Assembly (NCBI GenBank): GCA_011174795.1
Contig: DUEY01000017.1
Span: forward strand, 1-49,068
DNA: 49,068 nt
Source: Dehalococcoidia bacterium
GTDB taxonomy: Bacteria > Chloroflexota > Dehalococcoidia > SZUA-161
Direction of reading: 5' to 3'
This document shows, piece by piece, positions 22,597 through 31,651 of this stretch; position 1 is the first letter of the stretch, and the number at the start of each line of letters is the position of its first letter. The notes beneath the pieces were generated by a model. The model was not told the origin of the DNA and did no database searches. It saw nothing but the letters and a program-made list of their open reading frames with translations. The position numbers were made by a program, and so were the translations under genes.

Positions 22597-23830
22597 TGGA
22601 CTCTTTCTCTCGAATCATCTTTTCCCCGTATTCCAGGAGGAGCTTGACTCGAGCTTTGGGAGTATTTTTATTGTCGAGGTACAGCTTGAGTGCATCCAGA
22701 GGCGTTAGCGCCTCCGCGGAATAGGTTCCCAGCCTGCTACGGTGCTCCTGCTCAACATCCTTTGTGATGGCGGCAATGAAGTAAGCCTCCTTCAGAGCTC
22801 TGCGTATTTCGCTTTCCTGAACCAGTTCCTCCTTTTCCACCGGAATCCTGACCTGCACACGGACTATAGCGCCCTCAATATCTGCCCTGGCGAGGGCTTG
22901 CTGTATTGCGCCTGTCGGGTCATCGCTGTCGGCATCGACCTTTATGGTGAGGAAGGGGCGTGTTGTCACCGGATGAAACTCGTAGTACTGCACGCGCTTG
23001 CCTCTCTCGGCAGTTACGTCCAGCTGCACCAGATAGAATCCTTTCTCCTGGCCTTCGTCGCCGAAATCGATAGTCTGCAAGCTTCCGGGGTAGACTACAG
23101 GTACCGGGCGGTCAACCTTTTGCCGGTTGTGCATGTGACCCAGAGCCACGTAATCGAAGGCGGGATTAGCGATAATGCTCAGGGGCAGCACATAGTCCCG
23201 TCCCATCAGCATCGATTTCTCCGAGCCGGTCACAGCGCCCGAATGCGCCAGGTGCCCCGTCAGGATCGACGGCAGGCTGAGGTCAAGGTTTTCCACCTCG
23301 GCATTGAGCCAGTTGGTCAATATATCCTGCATCCTCTCATTTATCTGCTCCAGTGAAAGGTTCTTGGTATCATCACGACTCAACAGCTTGCCTCGCCTTG
23401 CCCAGGGCAGAGCCACGACCTGCAATGGCCCCTTCTTCGTCTCTATTCGATACGTTTGAGGTTGGTTGGCAACAGTTACGTTCTCGACTGCCAGGGTATC
23501 GAAGATCTCCACTGCGGTGGCCCTCCCTACCGCATGGGGCAGATCGTGGTTGCCTGCGAGGAGAAAGACGGGGACATCGCCAACGCTAAGCTGCCTGATG
23601 CGTTTTGCGAACTCGCGCTGGTAGGTCTGGCTGGGGTCACGGCTTTTGTAGGCGTCCCCACAGAACAGAACCAGATCCACCTCGTTATTTAGGGCATAAT
23701 CCACCACTTCGTCCAGCGCTGCCAGGAAGTCACCGAGGCGTGTGGAGAGCCCGGTAGCAGGGTCGATGCGTCCGTAGCTCTCCACACCGAGGTGGAGGTC
23801 AGCGAAGTGAAGGATGCGCATCATCGACAT
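22589..23830 (-). CDS. sbcD: Mre11/SbcD-type nuclease subunit
   Basis: A 413-aa metallophosphoesterase, the nuclease partner of SbcC/Rad50. The five phosphoesterase motifs are visible: ILHFADLHLG, LVLFCGDAYKS, LLAGNHDLPHA, ILTGHLAHSG and VALGHMHNRQ. The region after residue 300 is the capping/DNA-binding part. The 3' end overlaps the nuclease gene by 8 nt, and the alcohol dehydrogenase gene ends 13 nt before its start. Together with the next three ORFs it forms a break-processing module. Confidence 0.93.
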   Translation of the reverse strand: MSMMRILHFADLHLGVESYGRIDPATGLSTRLGDFLAALDEVVDYALNNEVDLVLFCGDAYKSRDPSQTYQREFAKRIRQLSVGDVPVFLLAGNHDLPHAVGRATAVEIFDTLAVENVTVANQPQTYRIETKKGPLQVVALPWARRGKLLSRDDTKNLSLEQINERMQDILTNWLNAEVENLDLSLPSILTGHLAHSGAVTGSEKSMLMGRDYVLPLSIIANPAFDYVALGHMHNRQKVDRPVPVVYPGSLQTIDFGDEGQEKGFYLVQLDVTAERGKRVQYYEFHPVTTRPFLTIKVDADSDDPTGAIQQALARADIEGAIVRVQVRIPVEKEELVQESEIRRALKEAYFIAAITKDVEQEHRSRLGTYSAEALTPLDALKLYLDNKNTPKARVKLLLEYGEKMIREKESSV

Positions 23831-23843
23831 GCTCGACAGTATT

Positions 23844-24848
23844 TTACGCAGAGATCCTCAATACCCCCGCCCCTTTAATCCTGCCTTGTTTGAGCAGTAT
23901 CAGAGCGCGGTTTACATCATGAAGAGCGAATTCCTGTATCTCCGTACGGATCGGGATTTCTGCCGCGAGGGAGAGGATGTCCTCGGCATCTTTTCGGGTA
24001 CTGTTAGCCACGCTCTTCACGGTTTTTTCATGATAGAGATGCTTCTCATAGTCAAGCTCGGGGATAGGCGTCATGTATATGCCAGCTAAGGCGAGAGTGC
24101 CCCCTTTCTCCAGGACACGCAGGGCATCTCGTACCAGTTTGCCTGCGGGGGCGAAGATAATAGCGCTCTGAAGCTTCACGGGTGGGTCATCTTCAGCCCT
24201 GCCCGTCCACACCGCTCCCAGCTTGCGTGCGAGTTGGCGATGCTCCTCGCTGCGGGAGAACACATACACCTCGCAGTTCCAGTATGTCGCTACCTGGATG
24301 ACGATGTGAGCGGAGGCGCCAAACCCGTAGAGGCCGAGCCGCCCGCCTTTCTCAATATCCGACAGGCGCAGGGCGCGGTATCCGATGATGCCTGCACAGA
24401 GCAGGGGCGCTGCCTCCAGATCCGAGAAACCGTCGGGAACGGAATAGGCGAAGTTCTCGGGGACAACAGTGTACTGGGCATAGCCCCCGTCCACGTCGTA
24501 CCCCGTGAAACGCGCTTTCTCGCAGAGGTTCTCATTGCCCCTGAGGCAGAACTCGCATTCGCCGCAGGTGGAGTGTAGCCACGCTGCCCCCGCTTTATCT
24601 CCCACCTTGAACCGACTGACCTTTCCCCCCGTCGCATCCACAATCCCCACAATCTCATGACCGGGGATAATCGGCAGCTTCTTCGGTGGAAGCTCTCCCT
24701 CTATGACATGGAGGTCTGTATGGCAAACCCCGCAGGTCGAGATTTTGATCCGAACTTCATCAGGCCCCGGCACGGGGTCGGCAACCTCGACCTCAGCCAG
24801 TGGCTCTTCCTCTATCGGTCGAGGCTCCTTGGAAATAAACGCTCTCAT
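23844..24848 (-). CDS. zinc-dependent alcohol dehydrogenase family protein
   Basis: A medium-chain dehydrogenase of about 334 aa. Catalytic zinc ligands are in [11 protein letters not shown] and PGHEIVG; the structural zinc site is [15 protein letters not shown]. The cofactor-binding fold follows at [16 protein letters not shown]. The sequence [15 protein letters not shown] is typical of AdhP/YahK-like enzymes, probably oxidising or reducing a small alcohol or aldehyde. I start at MRAFISK (24848), because ATGA then overlaps the glyS stop and the family starts there; the track start is 18 nt further upstream. It is translationally coupled to glyS, an odd pairing that probably only reflects a shared transcript. 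Confidence 0.88.
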   Translation of the reverse strand: MRAFISKEPRPIEEEPLAEVEVADPVPGPDEVRIKISTCGVCHTDLHVIEGELPPKKLPIIPGHEIVGIVDATGGKVSRFKVGDKAGAAWLHSTCGECEFCLRGNENLCEKARFTGYDVDGGYAQYTVVPENFAYSVPDGFSDLEAAPLLCAGIIGYRALRLSDIEKGGRLGLYGFGASAHIVIQVATYWNCEVYVFSRSEEHRQLARKLGAVWTGRAEDDPPVKLQSAIIFAPAGKLVRDALRVLEKGGTLALAGIYMTPIPELDYEKHLYHEKTVKSVANSTRKDAEDILSLAAEIPIRTEIQEFALHDVNRALILLKQGRIKGAGVLRISA

Positions 24849-26215
24849 TCCTCGAAACCCAGCCACTTAGACCCGCCCGGTGGGAGCACCTCGATGGGCT
24901 CGCCACCCAGCTTGGCATCGAGCGTTGCTTTCAATCCATCGATGGGCAAACGTATCTGCTTCATACCGTCTCGCTCGCGGATAGTAACCTGATTATCCTC
25001 GAGCGACTGGAAGTCGATAGTGACGCAAAACGGCGTGCCGATCTCATCCTGCCTGCGGTAGCGCCTGCCGATACTCTGAGCATCATCGTACTGCACCATC
25101 CAGCACGGACGCAAGCTGTTATAGACATCTTCGGACAATGGCTTCAGCTTCTCGTTCCTGCTCAGAGGAAGCACAGCGACCTTTATCGGCGCCAGAGCCG
25201 GATGAAGCCTGAGAACGACCCGTATCTCATCCTTGTCCTGCTCCTCGCCGTAGGAATCTGCCAAGAAAGCCAGCACAGAGCGGTCGACGCCCGCCGAGGG
25301 TTCGATTACGTAGGGTATAATATGCTCTTTGCTCTCTTCATCATAGTAGCTCAGATCCTTACCGCTAAAGCTGGCATGCTGTCTCAAGTCGAAGTCGGTG
25401 CGGTTGGCGATGCCCTCCAGTTCGGCCCAGCCGATGGGGAAGAGGTATTCTATGTCCGAGCATGCCCTGGCATAATGAGCGAGCTCGTCTTCGGTGTGTT
25501 GATGAAGCCTGAGGTTCTCCTTCCTGATGCCCAGACTGACATACCAATTAAGCCTTTCCTCGACCCATCGCTGGAACCACTCCTCGTCTGTTCCCGGCTT
25601 GACGAAGTACTCGATCTCCATCTGTTCGAACTCGCGAGTCCGGAAGATAAAATTCCCGGTTGTTATCTCATTTCTGAACGCTTTACCTATCTGCGCAATG
25701 CCGAATGGCAGCTTGCTTCGTGTGGTCGCGAGCACGTTCTGGAAGTTGACAAAGATGCCCTGCGCCGTCTCGGGACGAAGGTAGACCACTGCTGCCTCAT
25801 CCTCCACAGGCCCCACGAAGGTCTTGAACATCAGGTTGAACATCCGGGGTTCGGTGAGCTCACCACCGCAATCGGGACATTTACCATCGTTGACATCATC
25901 TGCTCGCCAGCGCTTGTGGCACTGCCTGCAGTCGACCAGAGGGTCGGCAAACCCGTTGGTGTGCCCGCTGGCAATCCAGGTCTGCTGGTGCATCAGAATG
26001 GAGGCGTCCAAACCGACCATATCGTCGCGCTCCTGGACTACCGACTTCCACCAGGCTGCCTTAACGTTGTTCTTAAGCTCTACGCCCAAAGGACCGTAAT
26101 CATAGCAGGCGCCGAGACCGCCATAGATCTCGCTCGATGGAAAGATGTACCCCCGCCGCTTGCACAAGGATACAAGCTTGTCCATATCGACTTTGCCCGG
26201 TACTTGCTTTGCCAC
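24845..26215 (-). CDS. glyS: glycyl-tRNA synthetase, homodimeric type
   Basis: A 456-aa class II synthetase charging tRNA-Gly. Motif 1 region [17 protein letters not shown], the Cys-containing insert [23 protein letters not shown], motif 2 ([25 protein letters not shown]) and motif 3 near [10 protein letters not shown] are clear. The C-terminal anticodon-binding domain has [15 protein letters not shown]. It is the eukaryal/archaeal-like single-chain type, not the bacterial alpha2beta2 type. It heads the transcript glyS-adh-sbcD-nuclease-sbcC. No T-box motif is seen upstream, only the hairpin at 26281-26302. Confidence 0.95.
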   Translation of the reverse strand: MAKQVPGKVDMDKLVSLCKRRGYIFPSSEIYGGLGACYDYGPLGVELKNNVKAAWWKSVVQERDDMVGLDASILMHQQTWIASGHTNGFADPLVDCRQCHKRWRADDVNDGKCPDCGGELTEPRMFNLMFKTFVGPVEDEAAVVYLRPETAQGIFVNFQNVLATTRSKLPFGIAQIGKAFRNEITTGNFIFRTREFEQMEIEYFVKPGTDEEWFQRWVEERLNWYVSLGIRKENLRLHQHTEDELAHYARACSDIEYLFPIGWAELEGIANRTDFDLRQHASFSGKDLSYYDEESKEHIIPYVIEPSAGVDRSVLAFLADSYGEEQDKDEIRVVLRLHPALAPIKVAVLPLSRNEKLKPLSEDVYNSLRPCWMVQYDDAQSIGRRYRRQDEIGTPFCVTIDFQSLEDNQVTIRERDGMKQIRLPIDGLKATLDAKLGGEPIEVLPPGGSKWLGFEE

Positions 26216-26280
26216 TATTAGTCTCCTGCTCAGGCTGTTTTAAATGTGTGCTATCGCTACTGCTGTGGCTTTAGTTACTC

Positions 26281-26302
26281 CGTCGTGACAGGGGTCACGA
26301 CG
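26281..26302. repeat. 9-bp hairpin in the glyS / MBL-hydrolase divergent region
   Basis: CGTCGTGAC (26281-26289), loop AGGG, GTCACGACG (26294-26302). No U-tract follows on either strand. It could be an operator or an RNA element in the leader of glyS. It does not match T-box or CIRCE motifs. The 26216-26423 gap holds nothing else apart from a weak plus-strand promoter, TTGACA at 26378 with GACAAT 18 nt on. Confidence 0.45.
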
Positions 26303-26423
26303 CTACTTAAGGTTAGCAGTTTTAGCTACAGGTGTAAAGCCTCATCATATGGTCGGTCGAACGCTAAGCCGAACGCCTTGACAGGCTGGCGCGAAAACGG
26401 CGACAATATTTATTGGAGGAAAA

Positions 26424-27053
26424 ATGATTCTCAAAGAGCTCGTCGTGGGAATGTTTGGCTCCAACTGCTTCATCGTCGGCTCGGAAACAACCAAGGAGGG
26501 GATGATCATCGACCCGGGCGCTGACGCTAACACTATTCTCAAAGCTGTCGATGACCTTGGTCTGTCAATCGTGCTGATAGTGGCTACGCATAACCACATG
26601 GACCATATCGGCGCGCTGGGCAAGGTTAAAGAGGCTACCGGGGCGGATTACGCTGTCCATGAGCTCGATACTGAAGGCATGAAACCTGAGGTATTCGGCC
26701 GCATGGTGGGCGTGGTGATGGGGGGCTCTTTCAAGGCTGCACCCAGACCGGACAGGCTGCTCCATGAAGACGATTTGATTGAGGTCGGTGACCTGAAGTT
26801 CATCGTGCTCCATACCCCGGGGCACACACCGGGCGGCATTTCTCTGCTGGGGGATGGCATTGTGTTTTCCGGCGATACCCTGTTCAACTTCGGTATCGGC
26901 AGAACCGATATGCGCGGCGGTGACTTCGGCACGCTGATGCACAGCATAGTCAACAAGCTCATGGCGCTCCCCGACGATACCGTTGTCTACCCCGGCCACG
27001 GGCCCTCGACTACTATCGGTGACGAGCGCAGAATGAACCCCTTCCTGCGTTAA
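26424..27053 (+). CDS. MBL-fold metallohydrolase (glyoxalase II-like)
   Basis: A 209-aa metallo-beta-lactamase-fold hydrolase. The metal ligands appear as ATHNHMDHIGAL (HxHxDH), HTPGHTPGGIS, FSGDTLF and YPGHGPST, the full YcbL/GloB-like set. It is shorter than true glyoxalase II, so it is closer to the YcbL group, which hydrolyses thioesters. TTGGAGGA lies just before the ATG. It stands alone, divergent from glyS and ending in a terminator shared with hppA. Confidence 0.88.
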   Translation: MILKELVVGMFGSNCFIVGSETTKEGMIIDPGADANTILKAVDDLGLSIVLIVATHNHMDHIGALGKVKEATGADYAVHELDTEGMKPEVFGRMVGVVMGGSFKAAPRPDRLLHEDDLIEVGDLKFIVLHTPGHTPGGISLLGDGIVFSGDTLFNFGIGRTDMRGGDFGTLMHSIVNKLMALPDDTVVYPGHGPSTTIGDERRMNPFLR

Positions 27054-27069
27054 GGAAGGGGCTCATTCT
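27030..27069. terminator. long hairpin ending the MBL-hydrolase gene, probably bidirectional
   Basis: AGAATGA-a-CCCCTTCC (27030-27045) pairs with GGAAGGGG-c-TCATTCT (27054-27069), a stem of 15 pairs with one mismatch. It covers the stop codon of the hydrolase. A convergent gene (hppA) ends at 27114, so it may stop both transcripts. Confidence 0.75.
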
Positions 27070-27113
27070 ATTAGCCTTCTCTATTTGCCCTACACTGCTA
27101 TTCTGCTGACTGC

Positions 27114-29321
27114 TTAGTCCAGAAGGACCCAGAGCGGGCACATCACCAGCGTTACTGTGGCTATGAGTTTAGCTACAATGTGCAGTGAGGGCCCCACGGT
27201 ATCCTTAAGGGGGTCGCCAGCGGTATCACCAGCTACACCGGCAGCGTGAGCATAGGAACCTTTGCCGAGGACATTCCCTGCTTCATCCTTAAGCTGTCCG
27301 TCCTCAATGTACTTCTTAGCATTATCCCAGGCACCGCCGCCGTTATTCATGAAGGAGGCCACCAGAATAGCAGTAAAAGTCCCTACTATCAGGAAGGCGC
27401 CTACCGCCATCGGGGCATCGTAGTCAGGAACGAATCTGAAGATGACACCGATAGCTATGGGAAGAAGGACGGGAAGCAGTGCGGGAGCAATCATTCCCCG
27501 TAATGCCGCCCTCGTAGTTATGTCAACTGCCCTACCGTAGTCAGGTCTGGAGGTGCCCTGCATGATACCTGGGTCAGCCTTAATCTGGCGTCGCACCTCC
27601 TCGATTATCTTGCTTGCAGCTCCACCCACCGACTTAAGCGCCCAGGAACTGAAAAGGAAGACCATCAGAATGGCAAGGATCGCGCCGATGAGAACCTCGG
27701 GTAATACCAGGTTCACATCGAACAGCTCCCCTTCCCTGTGCTGGAACAGCAGTACCCTATCGAAATAGGCCTGGAAGAGCAGAAAGCCAGCCAGTCCTGC
27801 CGAGACCATGGCGTATCCCTTGGTAAGAGCTTTGGTAGTATTGCCGGTAGCATCGAGATGGTCGGTAACCCTTCGTATCTCAGAACCGGCACCGGTGAAC
27901 TCGTTGATTCCATTGGCGTTATCCGTTATCGGGCCAAAGGTATCCTCAGCCAGTATAAATGGACAGGTCATCAGCATACCCATGGTAGCTATTGCTGTGC
28001 CATAGGCGCCGCTCATCCACCAATCTACCTCCAGGCCGGAGGTCGTGCCCAGCCAGTAGGAGAGCCCCATAGCAGCACAGATGACGAGTGCCGTCGCCAT
28101 GACTGTCTCAAAGCCCACCGAAAGACCAGTTACGAATGTAGTTGCCGGTCCCGTGCGGCAGGCCTCTGCGATTCCTCTTGTGGGGCCGAATCTCGCTTCA
28201 GTGTAGTACTGCGTAATATACAGTATCAGTACGCTGGCCCCTATACCAACAAAACCAGCCAGCATAAGCCACTGCCACCCGGAGCACATGTCGTTGAACA
28301 TCTGCCAGCAGGTGAAGGCCATCGCTGCGATACAGAGAATCAGCGACACATAATAGCCGCGGTTGAGGGCATTCATGGGATTCTCATCTTCACCTCTACT
28401 GCGTATCGCCACTGTACCGATCATGCTGGCGAGAATGCCAAAGCCACGGATAACGAGTGGGAAGAGTACCCAGCCTACAGCGGCGACGGGGCCAAACTTG
28501 TCCAATGAGACTGCATAAAGAGCCACTCCTATTATCATAGCGCCGATGTTCTCGGCTGCCGTCGATTCAAACAAATCAGCGCCACGACCGGCACAGTCAC
28601 CGACGTTATCACCAACCTGGTCGGCGATTACCGCTGCGTTGCGGGGGTCATCCTCGGGAATCCCCGCCTCGACCTTACCAGCGAGGTCAGCACCCATATC
28701 AGCAGCCTTTGTATAGATACCACCGCCAAGCTGAGCGAAAAGGGCAACCATGCTGGCACCAAAGCCAAATCCGACTATAAGGTGAGGAGCGATATCAGGA
28801 TTGTTAGCTCCTCCAAAAATGTAAAATATCGCCGTTACTCCCAGCAGGCTCAGTATCACGATGAGGAAACCGGATACTGCCCCGCCGCGTATCGCTACCT
28901 TGATGGCTTCGTTTGTGCCGCGGTGAGAAGCTGCTGCACAGCGAACGTTGGATTTCACCGCAATCCACATACCGACAATACCGGAGACACAAGAACAAAG
29001 GGAGCCGGCGAGAAATGCCACCGTGGTCCTCCATCCCAGGCCGAATGCCGATACCCCCAGCCTCTCCAGTTCATCCTCGCTGCTCAGCATTCCGAGTATA
29101 ACGCCGATTATCACTCCTACTACCAAGGCTGTTATACCGATAGTGGAGTACTGGCGCCTGATAAAAGCCCAGGCGCCCTCAGTGATCCTGGCGTTAACAT
29201 CCTGCATTTCCGCTGAGCCCGGATCACTGCGCAGGATATACCTTATCAGGCCAATAGAGAAAATAAGGCCTACGCCGCATCCTACTGCTACCACCCAGAA
29301 AATTCCCGGAATCTGGGACAT
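27114..29321 (-). CDS. hppA: membrane-bound pyrophosphatase, K+-independent H+-pump type
   Basis: A 735-aa integral membrane enzyme with about 16 spans that couples pyrophosphate hydrolysis to ion pumping. The substrate loop DMGADLAGKVEAGIPEDDPRNAAVIADQVGDNVGDCAG and the second set of acidic motifs (NANGINEFTG; GDTAGDPLKDTVGPSLH) are complete. The GNTTKA motif has Lys where K+-dependent enzymes have Ala, so this copy should be K+-independent and pump protons. AGGAGG precedes the start. It differs in class from the neighbour at 29442-31478. Such pumps save energy from biosynthetic PPi in energy-limited anaerobes. Confidence 0.93.
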   Translation of the reverse strand: MSQIPGIFWVVAVGCGVGLIFSIGLIRYILRSDPGSAEMQDVNARITEGAWAFIRRQYSTIGITALVVGVIIGVILGMLSSEDELERLGVSAFGLGWRTTVAFLAGSLCSCVSGIVGMWIAVKSNVRCAAASHRGTNEAIKVAIRGGAVSGFLIVILSLLGVTAIFYIFGGANNPDIAPHLIVGFGFGASMVALFAQLGGGIYTKAADMGADLAGKVEAGIPEDDPRNAAVIADQVGDNVGDCAGRGADLFESTAAENIGAMIIGVALYAVSLDKFGPVAAVGWVLFPLVIRGFGILASMIGTVAIRSRGEDENPMNALNRGYYVSLILCIAAMAFTCWQMFNDMCSGWQWLMLAGFVGIGASVLILYITQYYTEARFGPTRGIAEACRTGPATTFVTGLSVGFETVMATALVICAAMGLSYWLGTTSGLEVDWWMSGAYGTAIATMGMLMTCPFILAEDTFGPITDNANGINEFTGAGSEIRRVTDHLDATGNTTKALTKGYAMVSAGLAGFLLFQAYFDRVLLFQHREGELFDVNLVLPEVLIGAILAILMVFLFSSWALKSVGGAASKIIEEVRRQIKADPGIMQGTSRPDYGRAVDITTRAALRGMIAPALLPVLLPIAIGVIFRFVPDYDAPMAVGAFLIVGTFTAILVASFMNNGGGAWDNAKKYIEDGQLKDEAGNVLGKGSYAHAAGVAGDTAGDPLKDTVGPSLHIVAKLIATVTLVMCPLWVLLD

Positions 29322-29350
29322 CTAACCCTCCTTTCTTATCGTATATTTAA

Positions 29351-29397
29351 ATAAGCACAAACCAAATGTCTCAAGAAAACGTTTGGTTCATGCTTAT
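29351..29397 (-). terminator. imperfect hairpin between the two hppA genes
   Basis: ATAAGCA-ca-AACCAAA (29351-29366) pairs with TTTGGTT-ca-TGCTTAT (29382-29397). Read on the minus strand it lies about 45 nt after the stop of the second hppA and is followed by TTTAAAT. It probably separates the two pyrophosphatase transcripts. Confidence 0.5.
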
Positions 29398-29441
29398 CGA
29401 TCCGGATAGAAAACGAAAAACTCATTGCCCCATATTACAAG

Positions 29442-31478
29442 CTAAGAGACTACAAGTACAAATAACGGCACGAAGATAACTGCGACCTTGCCCACAACCT
29501 TAATCAGGATATTGAGTGACGGGCCGGCTGTATCCTTAAACGGGTCGCCAACGGTATCACCCGATACAGCTGCTTTATGGGCAGGGCTGCCCTTGCCTCC
29601 TAAATGCCCGGCCTCTATATATTTCTTCGCGTTATCCCAGGCCCCTCCGGCGTTGGCCATCAGTATCGCCAGAACAAAGCCGCTTACCAGCACCCCTGCC
29701 AGTAACCCCGCCAGAGCCTCCAGCCCCAGGCCAAAACCTAGTGCGAGCGGCACGATTATCACCAGTATTCCCGGAGTTATCATGCCCTTCAGAGCCTTTC
29801 GGGTAGTTATGTCAACGCAATGGGAGTAGTCGGCTGTAGCAGTGCCTTCCATAAGACCTGTTATCTCATGGAATTGCCTCCTGACCTCCTTGCACACTGC
29901 ATAAGCACCATAGCTCACTGCCCGCATCGACAGAGCGGAAAAAAGGAAAGGTAGCATGGCGCCGATGAACAAGCCAACCATCACTTCTGGCTCAGTGAGG
30001 CTTACGATTATCGATTCGCCTGTCTCCTTCTCAGCCACAGCGAAGAAGGTAGCCAGCCAGGCTAAGGCCGCCAGCGCTGCCGACGATATAGCAAACCCCT
30101 TGCCTATGGCAGCTGTGGTGTTGCCCACCGAGTCCAGGGCTTCAGTACGTTCTCTGACCTCTTTGCCCAGTCCACCCATTTCCGAGATTCCCGCGGCATT
30201 ATCGGCTATCGGCCCGTAGCAGTCTATAGCCAGTAGCATCCCCAGTGTGATTAACATGCCCTCAGCAGCTATGGCTATACCGAAAAGTCCGGCAGCCTTG
30301 TAAGCAAGCCAGGTCGCGATGGCGACGAGGATTATGGGCACCACGGTGCTGAACATGCCGACGGAGAGCCCCTGGATAATATTAGTGGCAGCGCCCATCT
30401 CGCTTACTCGCGCTATACCCTTAACAGGGCCTCTCTCCGAGGTGAAATACTCTGTCGATATCCCGATCAGGAACCCACAGACTAAACCGATTATCACTGC
30501 ATAGAAGACTCCGATTTCATCGGAGCCCAGATAGAACCATACCAGCAGGAAACCGCCTATAATCATCAATATGTTACTGGCGTACACCCCCCGGTTCATA
30601 GTCGAGCGAGCCTTTGCTGTCTGCTCTTCGAAGCTTCCTCTGGCCTCAGGAGGCCTGACGAAGAAGGTTCCAATTACTGCGGCAACCACTCCCACTGCAC
30701 CCAGAAGCAGCGGAAAAAAAGCCCCCTTAGCGGCTCCAAGTACGGCAGGAGCTATGCCCAGCACCATGGATGCTGCTATTGCGGATACGTAGGATTCGAA
30801 AAGGTCGGAGCCCATCCCGGCAATGTCTCCTACGTTATCACCCACATTGTCCGCTATCGTCGCAGGATTTCTGGGGTCATCCTCCGGTATCCCCGCCTCC
30901 ACCTTCCCCACCAGGTCGGCACCGACATCAGCGCTCTTAGTGAATATTCCACCGCCGACCCTGAGGAATAGGGCCACTATCGAGGCGCCAACAGCATATC
31001 CCAGCCAGACATGACTGTCATCGAACAAAATTACAATAATAGCCAGGCCCAGCAGCCCCAGGCCGACGACACAGAACCCCATTACCGCTCCCCCAGAGAA
31101 GGCTATCTTGAGTGCCTGCGCCCAACTCGATATCGCCGCGGTAGCCGTTCTCGAATTTGCCCTCACGGCGATACTCATGCCCAAGTACCCTGCCAGTGCC
31201 GAGGTTAGTGTCCCGACGAGGTACGCCAGACCAACCCATCCCCTAGGTTCCAACGCTGCAGCGAAAATCGCAGTCATGACGACGGTGACAATGGCTAGAG
31301 CCCGAAATTCGTCGTGCAGGAAAGTGCTGGCGCCTTCCTGAATCGCTGAAGCTATCTCCCTGACCTTATCCGAACCTCTATCCTGACGGAGAATGTAAAG
31401 CGCCAGATAGCCGGCGAAAACCAGCGCAAGAAGTCCAGCGAGAAAGACGGGTATCATTTCGACACGTGCGTAGTCCAT
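29442..31478 (-). CDS. hppA: membrane-bound pyrophosphatase, K+-dependent type (Na+ or H+ pump)
   Basis: A 678-aa paralogue of the previous enzyme. The loop DVGADLVGKVEAGIPEDDPRNPATIADNVGDNVGDIAG and the C-terminal GDTVGDPFKDTAGPSLN are intact. Here the motif reads GNTTAA with Ala, the mark of K+-dependent pyrophosphatases, a group that contains both Na+ and H+ pumps. Which ion is pumped cannot be settled by eye. Two pyrophosphatases of different classes side by side suggest that the cell uses both Na+ and H+ gradients, or works under differing K+ levels. The start is the track ATG, with only a weak GGGG upstream. Confidence 0.93.
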   Translation of the reverse strand: MDYARVEMIPVFLAGLLALVFAGYLALYILRQDRGSDKVREIASAIQEGASTFLHDEFRALAIVTVVMTAIFAAALEPRGWVGLAYLVGTLTSALAGYLGMSIAVRANSRTATAAISSWAQALKIAFSGGAVMGFCVVGLGLLGLAIIVILFDDSHVWLGYAVGASIVALFLRVGGGIFTKSADVGADLVGKVEAGIPEDDPRNPATIADNVGDNVGDIAGMGSDLFESYVSAIAASMVLGIAPAVLGAAKGAFFPLLLGAVGVVAAVIGTFFVRPPEARGSFEEQTAKARSTMNRGVYASNILMIIGGFLLVWFYLGSDEIGVFYAVIIGLVCGFLIGISTEYFTSERGPVKGIARVSEMGAATNIIQGLSVGMFSTVVPIILVAIATWLAYKAAGLFGIAIAAEGMLITLGMLLAIDCYGPIADNAAGISEMGGLGKEVRERTEALDSVGNTTAAIGKGFAISSAALAALAWLATFFAVAEKETGESIIVSLTEPEVMVGLFIGAMLPFLFSALSMRAVSYGAYAVCKEVRRQFHEITGLMEGTATADYSHCVDITTRKALKGMITPGILVIIVPLALGFGLGLEALAGLLAGVLVSGFVLAILMANAGGAWDNAKKYIEAGHLGGKGSPAHKAAVSGDTVGDPFKDTAGPSLNILIKVVGKVAVIFVPLFVLVVS

Positions 31479-31513
31479 AAAATAGAACCCCGGTATGATT
31501 TATGACAAAACAA

Positions 31514-31538
31514 AGGGACAGGCTTACAACCTATCCCT
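31514..31538 (-). terminator. hairpin after the guaB-like gene
   Basis: AGGGATAGG and CCTGTCCCT (one mismatch) pair across 7 nt; on the minus strand TTTGTTTTG follows. It lies between the end of the guaB-like gene (31652) and the start of the second hppA (31478). The rest of this 170-nt gap shows nothing more. Confidence 0.5.
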
Positions 31539-31651
31539 AGAATTGCTACGCATGGTTAAACACGCCTTTAATAATCTATCAGTGCGTGGTCGGCAAGTCA
31601 AGCGTGAGCGGCTACACAAGGATTAAGAAAGTCGGTTGGGGATATATCCAG

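Noticed and set aside
25202-26221. 339-aa plus-strand ORF over glyS
   Set aside because: Antisense frame of a complete glycyl-tRNA synthetase gene; no family pattern.
26216-26423. T-box riboswitch ahead of glyS
   Set aside because: No AGGGTGGNACCGCG motif or antiterminator/terminator pair; only a simple hairpin.
27738-28508. 256-aa plus-strand ORF over hppA
   Set aside because: Antisense to a complete membrane pyrophosphatase; translation has no domain pattern.
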